This document shows positions 58,229-64,000 of a stretch of 64,000 nucleotides of DNA, piece by piece. The DNA is taken from positions 486,006 to 550,005 of the forward strand of contig JAANYP010002319.1 of assembly GCA_020465985.1 (NCBI GenBank). The letters run 5' to 3'. The notes under the pieces were generated by a model. The model had not been told where the DNA came from. It made no database searches and was given only the letters and a program-made list of their open reading frames with translations. This DNA is from Centrapalus pauciflorus. Its lineage: Eukaryota > Streptophyta > Magnoliopsida > Asterales > Asteraceae. A program made the translations under genes and the position numbers. The first letter of the stretch is position 1. Every line of letters starts with the position of its first letter.

Positions 58229-59581
58229 ATGAAATTAGAGCAGATGATTCAATCCCAAGGGGCAAAGGTTGTAGGTCCTTCTGACCAAACCAATGCTTCC
58301 AAAAAGGGGGAGAATCTGGAGGTTCCCAAGTCAGTTCAAGCAGCTCCAACAACAACAGTCCAAGCAGCATCAACAGTTCCAGTTTCTAGGCTAGTAATCC
58401 CAACAGCTTCTCAAGCTGTTAGCCTAGAAACTCAAGCTGCTCCTTCAAAAGTTTCTGGATTTGTGATCAGGGAAGGAATTCAAGCTCCATCAAGCACAGT
58501 CCAAGCTACAACATCTGCTGCAAAAGACAAGGGCAAGGGCATTCTCATTGAGTCTCCAAAGCATAAATTCTCTTCCAAAGAAGCCCAAATTGCCTTTGAT
58601 GCTGAAATTGCCAAAAGAATAGCAGAAGAACAGGACAAGGAATTAGATCAGCAAGCCCAAACCCCAATGGATGATGATGAGACTTTAGGTGATTACTTAA
58701 AGGGGTTTGTGGTTAAGAAAGGAGCTATGAAGAGAAAAATGCCAACAGGGCACACCAAGGCTGAGCACAGAAGATTCTTAATCAATTTTGCCTTTGCAGC
58801 AGGTATCCCAAAGAAAATGGCTCAGTCCATGACTACTGAAAGGCTGCAGGAGATCCATGACAAAGAAATGGAGAAAAGAAAGAAAACAAAAGTCTCTCCA
58901 GAAGCTCAACCATCCCAAGAAGTCCAACCATCAACAAAATCAGTCCAAACTGAAGCTGCTGCCAGTACACCTGCTCCCACTGATCAAGCAGTTGTTTCTA
59001 TTCCTTCATCTGTTAAGAGGGTGCTATTTGATCAGCAGCTGCAAAAGGCCATGGAGATAGAGAAGTTGATTGATCAACATGATTTCACAAAGCCTCAAAT
59101 CAACTATTGGTTTGCTAAGTCACTGGATGAAAGAGATTTAAGGGTCAAGTTTGTAATAAGAAGAGAGTCTGGACCAGAAGAAGAGTTTGATACATTCTGG
59201 CAAATGGTTCAGAAGCTGACCAGGGATGAACTGATAAAGATGTACAACATAGGGTCTGTTACACAAGTTAGATCTGCTCTTCCACAAGTTAAACAACTCA
59301 TCAGAGATCTAAGTACAGTGGTTGACCCTGAATTTGCAAGACAAGAGATAGAAGATGCTGAGAGGAAAGAGAAAAAGATCAAGCAAATTGATCTGTTTGT
59401 CAAATCAAAGACATACAGAATCAAATTCACAGATGGGTCTGGTATCTTCTTCAATCTTGAGTCTTACAATTTTTCAAAAGATATGTTGCTGCAAATAAAA
59501 TCAGCTAGAATATCTTGTGATAAAGAAGAGATGAAGAGAGAATTTTTGAAGGCTTTAGATCATAAACTTGCTCAGCTGTAA
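58229..59581 (+). CDS. copia B extra ORF, C-terminal part, in phase with the first
   Basis: 450 codons in the same frame as 56783-58219, separated only by TGA at 58217-58219 and a few codons. The two were probably one protein of about 930 residues. The start is a Gln/Ala/Val-rich linker with repeated VQAA, SQAV and TQAAPS words. The part from about residue 140 is better ordered: KHKFSSKEAQIAFDAEIAKRI, ETLGDYLKGFVVKKG, HRRFLINFAFAAGIPKKMAQ, YWFAKSLDERDLRVKFVIRR, DTFWQMVQKLTRDEL. I do not recognise a catalytic motif. Function unknown; possibly an accessory factor of the element. Confidence 0.65.
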   Translation: MKLEQMIQSQGAKVVGPSDQTNASKKGENLEVPKSVQAAPTTTVQAASTVPVSRLVIPTASQAVSLETQAAPSKVSGFVIREGIQAPSSTVQATTSAAKDKGKGILIESPKHKFSSKEAQIAFDAEIAKRIAEEQDKELDQQAQTPMDDDETLGDYLKGFVVKKGAMKRKMPTGHTKAEHRRFLINFAFAAGIPKKMAQSMTTERLQEIHDKEMEKRKKTKVSPEAQPSQEVQPSTKSVQTEAAASTPAPTDQAVVSIPSSVKRVLFDQQLQKAMEIEKLIDQHDFTKPQINYWFAKSLDERDLRVKFVIRRESGPEEEFDTFWQMVQKLTRDELIKMYNIGSVTQVRSALPQVKQLIRDLSTVVDPEFARQEIEDAERKEKKIKQIDLFVKSKTYRIKFTDGSGIFFNLESYNFSKDMLLQIKSARISCDKEEMKREFLKALDHKLAQL

Positions 59582-59671
59582 GTTTTGTAAGCCTTGGTTT
59601 GTAAATAACAGCTTACTTATTCATTTCCATTCTTTTGTATAGAACTTAAAGTCTTGTGTAAAGAATTTAAG

Positions 59672-59683
59672 TTAGGGGGAGAT
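59672..59683 (+). promoter_or_regulatory. polypurine tract of copia element B
   Basis: TTAGGGGGAGAT directly before the 3' LTR. Confidence 0.9.
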
Positions 59684-60350
59684 TGTTGGGAAATAGTTTA
59701 AGTATATTCAAGCTGTTAGTTAAACTTCTCAGACTGTTAGTAGTTTGTAAATGTAAATACAAAGTTCATGCTGCTAGTTGATGAAACTCGAGCTACTAGT
59801 GTAAAAGTTCAAGCTGCCAGAGCAAAACAACTCAAGCTGCTCTGCTCATGCTGTCAAGGGATTCAAGCTGCTCAACAGTTTCAGAAACAGAAAGTGCTGA
59901 TTTTCAGGAAACGATATCTATGTGAAGATTCCAGCATATCTACTATCAGAGAAGTCATTATTCGTCAAGGAAACATATCAAGAAGCAATATAAATACATA
60001 GAATAGGTCTTTCTATTGTAAAGGAGTATTCGGCATATTTAGAGTCTGTAATTGCTTTGTTGATTAAGTTTTCATAAGCCTCTAAGGTTGTAAAACCCTA
60101 AGAACAGTCTGTGTTCTTCGTCTAATCAAACAGATTAGAGGTGATTGTAATCATTGAATTCAGCAATACAAACAGTCTTGATTACTTCTTGTGTGTTTAT
60201 TCATTATTGATTCTGAAAGTTTTTGTTAAAATAATTAAGTGTTGTTCCGCAAACTTCTTGATTAAACTTTGATTCAAAGCAAGATTATTGATTTATACTC
60301 TGATAAATTCAAATCAGTTAGTCTTGGTAATTCATATTTAGATCCTGACA
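59684..60350 (+). repeat. 3' LTR of copia element B
   Basis: 667 bp, starts TGTTGGGAAATAG and ends AGATCCTGACA, followed by TTTAC. Confidence 0.93.
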
Positions 60351-60458
60351 TTTACTTAACTTCAATGTTGCAATTTTCTTCCAGCAAATGTAATGTAAAA
60401 ATATATAGTGATCATTGATAGAATCAGCTTAGACTGATTATTGCAAATAGAGGGAGAT

Positions 60459-61498
60459 TGTTATGCACAAAAAGGCCTCAGTCAAACCTGTTATACATCT
60501 TAGGGGGAGATAATTAATCAAACCTGTTTGATGCACTTGAAGGTATAATTTAAGGCCTGTTAACGCCTTATTGAAACCTGATAAGTGATTTGCAATATTA
60601 GTCAAAGTTGTTTACCCTGTTGCATTTGTTGCAACTAAGGCTGATTGTCCAAGCTGTTCTACTCTATTGAACAGGCTGGACATAAACTGTCTACGATGCT
60701 CTAACCTGTTGAGAAGTTTGGACAAATCCTTAGTGTTCTGTTCTATGTGAACAGAACCTGTTCTTTGTGAACAGATTAAACACTTTATGGAATATGTTTC
60801 CATGTCCTCATGTATTGTCTTGGACCAAGAGATCAGTTTACATAGTCGAAGACAAAGTGGAAAAACAGAAGATGCTAAGACTGCCTACGATGTTCTGTTA
60901 CATGAAGACAAAGTGGATATTTGAAATGGGTGACAAACCATTTCTTATATCAAAATAGCCATAACAGAATATGAAAGGTTTAAAGTTGACATTCCTCTTT
61001 TGGTTAAAGCCTTCTGCTAACAAAAAGGAAAAGACAAAGATTCTGCAATTTAAAGACAATACCGCTTTGTCAGAACGTGCAGAAAAGTATTATTGTCTTT
61101 TTGGAAAGACATTCCATTATCTCTATGTCCAATGAGGAAGCTTCACTGGGATTCTCAGTGAGAGTATAAAAGGAAGCTTCTAAGGAATGTGAGAAAACCA
61201 AGAGTGTGATATTCAAAACGTGCAAAGAAGTGTGTTTTCATGCATGCAAAGTCTGCTTGAATAACACAGTAAAGTGTATCCAAGCTGTTGTTGTTCAAGC
61301 TCTCCGTCTGTCTGTCTTGTAAACAGTGAGTTCATCTTAGTGAGTGTATTCATTGTAACTGGTCTGAGTGTGTCTTAGATTAGTAGAACATCTGTTGTAT
61401 CTGTCATCTACGCTTGAACCTATCCGCAGTTGAAGCTTGTTTGTAACTAACACTTGTTGATAATACATACAAACATAGAGAAAGTGTGTTGAATTTTT
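60459..61498 (+). repeat. 3' LTR of copia element A, truncated
   Basis: Starts TGTTATGCACAAAAAGG after the PPT AGAGGGAGAT. It aligns with 38905-39955 through GTGTGTTGAATTTTT, then breaks off into a CCGAAAACC-rich repeat, so about 78 bp of the LTR end is missing. Hairpins CTGTTCTATGTGAACAG (60738-60754) and CTGTTCTTTGTGAACAG (60758-60774) stand side by side. Confidence 0.8.
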
Positions 61499-61922
61499 TC
61501 CGAAAACGAAAAAAACCAAAACCGAAACATCATGGGGCGGTTTAGGTTTTCATTTTTAAAAAACCGTGGATAACCGAACCGAACCGATTATATATATACT
61601 AGTTAGTAACTTATATTTAAATTTTCTTTTAGAAATTTTAGTACAATAAATACTAGATTTTCAAATGATTTTTAATTTTAATTGTTTTATTAAATAATTT
61701 TAGTGTAACTTTTAAGCTTTATAATCAAATAGTTTACTATGACTTGGAATTTATAAAGAATTTATGCTTTAAAATATATATATGTATATTTATAATTTTA
61801 TTTTCTTTTAAGCATTTAACGGGTAACCATGGACCGAACCGCGGGTAACCCGACTTCTAACGGGTAACTGAAAACACGGTTAAAATGTTAACTATTAACC
61901 GAACCGAACCGTGCACACCCAT
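61499..61922. mobile_element. hAT-like MITE remnant
   Basis: Rich in AACCGAACCGAACCG, with a right end GAACCGTGCACACCC that matches the common hAT-MITE end GGGTGTGCACGGTTC in reverse. The expected left terminus is missing at the LTR break. Confidence 0.45.
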
Positions 61923-62330
61923 AGTCCTTAGTCAAAGAACCATGATTTGATTATAAGTAACTTGTCATTTGTATTAATTTTGAGTACCGTAATCATTGTA
62001 CTTAAGTAATAATTTTAGTATCAATTGTGTTTGATGCGCTAAGTACTTATTAAAGTTTATATTGAAGACCGAATCATTGAAGAACCCGTTAAAAGATTGA
62101 AGTTTGATATTGAGCGTATGTTTTTTTTTACTGAAAGCTAAAGCTTATCAAACTCTACTAAAGTCTCAACTAAGTTGAACTGAAGTGTTTCTAAGTTATT
62201 TGTACACTTGCAACTAAAAGTAGACAATCATACATAGCTATACCGAACATTATTGACTTGGTAACTTGAAAAGCGTTTACCGCCATTTTTCAACCAACTT
62301 CATTTTTTCAATTTCAAATGTAAAGGAAAT
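61923..62330. other. intergenic DNA, no gene seen
   Basis: AT-rich sequence without recognisable coding, RNA or terminal-repeat signals. Confidence 0.45.
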
Positions 62331-62344
62331 AAGAAGTCTTTTAA

Positions 62345-62428
62345 GTGGGTGGGACCCACCATTTATAAATAACACACATCTCATTTGTCAATTCTATATA
62401 ATTATTTTTTAAGTGGGTGGGACCCACC
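62345..62428. repeat. two-copy GTGGGACCCACC repeat, relative of the MULE-OTU subterminal repeats
   Basis: GTGGGTGGGACCCACC at 62345-62360 and 62413-62428, 68 bp apart, each followed by ACCAT-TATAAAT and CACAC. The same palindrome and spacing characterise the leader of MULE-OTU copies A and B. The third copy's coding start lies 1.3 kb downstream. Confidence 0.6.
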
Positions 62429-62559
62429 ATTATAAATTACACACCCTATTGTCAATTCTATATATTTTTTTTTGTTTTTTTTATACATTATAAATTATTA
62501 TGTCGGCGTTAAAATTATAAACTTTAAAAGAGTTTAGGGGTATAAAATGTAAATATCAA

Positions 62560-62564
<5 letters not shown>

Positions 62565-62620
<56 letters not shown>
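62565..62620. repeat. (AT)n microsatellite
   Basis: An uninterrupted AT dinucleotide run of about 55 bp. Confidence 0.95.
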
Positions 62621-62631
62621 TAGTATTATTT

Positions 62632-62660
62632 CTAGTCGTGCTATGCACGGCCCAGTCCAA
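62632..62660 (-). mobile_element. Helitron 3' end
   Basis: Minus strand ends GGGCCGTGCATAGCACGACTAG: a hairpin with stem CGTGC/GCACG and then CTAG. The other end was not found. Confidence 0.5.
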
Positions 62661-62889
62661 AAAAGACTATTGTATTTCGTACCTTATATCCTTATTGCTA
62701 TATCATAAAAATAATATTGAAAGAAGTAAGAACATCAAATAAACATAAACAAAACTACCAAATGTGATCAAATTAATGGCATTTTAAATTTATACCATGA
62801 AGATTACCAACACCAAAAAGTGTATAAGAACTTTCAACTATTATCCCATGTAACATGTATCACGTTGGATGGGCGTCCTTGTAGAGGTA

Positions 62890-63285
62890 CATATTATTTT
62901 TAGCAATAAATAGTTGAAAAGTATAACATAAGATACAAAAATTGACGATAAAGATAATGTAAAATTTTTTAGTTCGAGAAAGATAACATAAGATTCAATT
63001 TTGACAAAAAAATGTATTGATGACCAATTAAGCAGTAAACTTTTAATTTTACGATTCATTTTATGGTAAATAAAAATAAGAATTGATTATTTTTTTGGAA
63101 TAAAATTTGAATTTCATGTTCTTTGTCGGCAAAAATAGAATTTTAGGTTACCTTTCTTGACCTAATATTTTTTACAATACTTTTAGCGTCAAATATTGTA
63201 TTTTATATTACATTTCTTGGTGGTTTTTTCTTTAAAAATTTGACAGGTTAATAAATTCCTTGACGATTTTATATGTTCTCTACCT
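62890..63285. mobile_element. probable Mutator-type MITE remnant
   Basis: Shares words with the 26393-26721 MITE: GATAACATAAGATTCAATT, TTGACAAAAAAATGTATTG and TATATTACATTTCTTGG. Ends and target duplication were not resolved. No gene. Confidence 0.4.
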
Positions 63286-63550
63286 AATAAAGCAAATCGG
63301 ATAACATATGTAAAACAAAACACACTCATTGTACATGACTCATGAGAGAGAGGGGGTGAAAAAAGGATTGCATCTTATTTTTGCCATGTAGCTTGGATGA
63401 CACAGAGAGTGAGAGACCTCCTCAAAGTAATAAAAAAAAATTGAAGCAAATAGTCAATGTTGTTGTAGAGAGTTAACCATGCACGTGGCTTTTCAAGATA
63501 TCAAAGACGTGTTCAAATTCTATGTATAGACTTCTTCTTATATAATAAGA

Positions 63551-63551
<1 letters not shown>

Positions 63552-63645
<94 letters not shown>
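63552..63645. repeat. (AT)n microsatellite
   Basis: About 46 AT units in a row. The apparent Tyr/Ile reading frame here is an artefact. Confidence 0.95.
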
Positions 63646-63648
<3 letters not shown>

Positions 63649-63724
63649 ACGATCGATTCATATGAATGATACCGTCTAGAGTTCAAGTGTAAATTTACAT
63701 TTTCAATTTCGTATGGTTCGTAAG

Positions 63725-64000
63725 ATGGCGAGCAGTGAATGTTACATTGTGGATAATACTGAAGCATTTTCGACTGTCGAGGTTGTTTTTTAACTACATT
63801 GTATATATATTATTATGCAATTAATTGTTTTAAAATAGGTATTATAATTTATTGTCTATTGTGTAAAATGTCATTATTATTTATTTATTGGATACTTTTT
63901 TTCATTATGATATAGCAACCAACTTCACATGTTTTATTTGTGTAAAATTTTGATATCGTCGAAGATGTAACAAATTGGGTGAAAAGTGTAACATATTCTG
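63725..64000 (+). pseudogene. third MULE-OTU-type gene, 5' part only, cut by the window edge
   Basis: A 19-codon first exon (63725-63781) ends in GAG|GT, as in copies A and B: it reads MASSECYIVDNTEAFSTVE, against MSRFDDIVVDNT-FTATE there. Exon 2 begins at 63916 after GATATAG and reads FDIVEDVTNWVKSV, against FDDLMNWVNNV. One in-frame TAA lies between QPTSHVLFV and NFD, so it may be dead or the acceptor differs. The rest lies beyond the window. Confidence 0.55.

Larger units (their letters stand above)
49585..60350 (+). mobile_element. copia element B: full-length, young Sirevirus-like retrotransposon
   Basis: Two 667-bp LTRs (49585-50251, 59684-60350) differ at about seven sites by my count. 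A perfect 5-bp duplication TTTAC flanks the element (49580-49584, 60351-60355). PBS TGGTATCAGAGC starts at 50254; PPT TTAGGGGGAGAT is at about 59672-59683. It encodes a long gag, a pol with all domains, and a two-part extra ORF. Two TAG codons in pol, one TGA in the extra ORF and a gag-pol frame change are the only lesions. It sits in the 3' untranslated region of copia A. Confidence 0.93.
38905..61498 (+). mobile_element. copia element A: old Sirevirus-like LTR retrotransposon with nested insertions
   Basis: The 5' LTR (38905-40033) and a truncated 3' LTR (60459-61498) bracket gag, protease, integrase, RT and RNase H in copia order. PBS (40036 onward, TGGTATCAGAGC) and PPT (about 60449-60458, AGAGGGAGAT) are present. 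Three insertions lie inside: a solo LTR, a hAT MITE and complete copia element B. Coding parts have many stops and shifts, and the protease active site is changed. The element is dead. Confidence 0.85.

Noticed and set aside
56783..59581. Envelope protein of the copia element
   Set aside because: No signal peptide, transmembrane helix or glycoprotein pattern is visible.
63473..63661. Tyr/Ile repeat protein frame
   Set aside because: It translates an AT microsatellite and has no coding support.
1..64000. CRISPR arrays, bacterial operons or tRNA/rRNA genes
   Set aside because: Spaced repeats here are transposon-derived and diverged; no cloverleaf or rRNA sequence was recognised. The tRNA-like words at LTR ends are primer-binding sites.

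Overview
The window is nuclear DNA from a flowering plant. It is AT-rich, with spliced genes (GT-AG introns), two COBRA-family cell-wall genes, Ty3 and Ty1/copia LTR elements primed by initiator-Met tRNA, Helitrons and dense MITEs. The mix of a Tekay-like chromovirus, Sirevirus-like copia elements with an extra ORF after pol, and Mutator-type genes carrying an OTU protease suggests an asterid, perhaps Asteraceae. That placement is inference.

Layout. 1-6.5 kb: gene-poor DNA with a chromovirus pol fragment (about 1.93-2.18 kb), a hAT-type MITE with an 8-bp target duplication, and two degenerate repeat fields. 6.5-14.5 kb: one Ty3 chromovirus on the minus strand, with both LTRs, PBS, PPT and a 5-bp duplication, but a broken gag-pol. 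14.9-24.3 kb: a fold-back element split by a Mutator-like element. That element holds two 3.66-kb tandem copies of a gene joining a FAR1-like zinc finger, a MULE transposase and an OTU cysteine protease. A third related gene starts at the right edge (63.7 kb). 24.3-27 kb: a cluster of MITEs. 27-35.2 kb: two tandem COBRA-like genes on the minus strand, the only probable host genes; I reconstruct six exons each (453 and 432 codons), with MITEs in their introns. 35.6-38.2 kb: a 134-bp tandem repeat whose third unit is split by three head-to-tail Helitron-like units. 38.9-61.5 kb: an old Sirevirus-like copia element (A) containing a 2.5-kb solo LTR with 5-bp duplication, a hAT MITE, and a young full-length Sirevirus-like element (B) with equal 667-bp LTRs and a two-part extra ORF. 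61.5-64 kb: repeats, (AT)n tracts, a Helitron end and the third MULE-OTU gene start.

How it fits together. The COBRA-like proteins should be secreted, GPI-anchored wall proteins that act in cellulose deposition. Almost everything else is mobile DNA, and its nesting gives a relative order: fold-back before MULE-OTU, copia A before solo LTR, hAT and copia B, 134-bp array before Helitrons. The least ordinary item is the MULE transposase-OTU gene pair. Its boundaries are fixed by the interrupted fold-back element, its two copies carry different lesions, and its subterminal GTGGGACCCAC repeats recur near the third copy. All exon models come from reading splice sites by eye and were not tested against transcripts.
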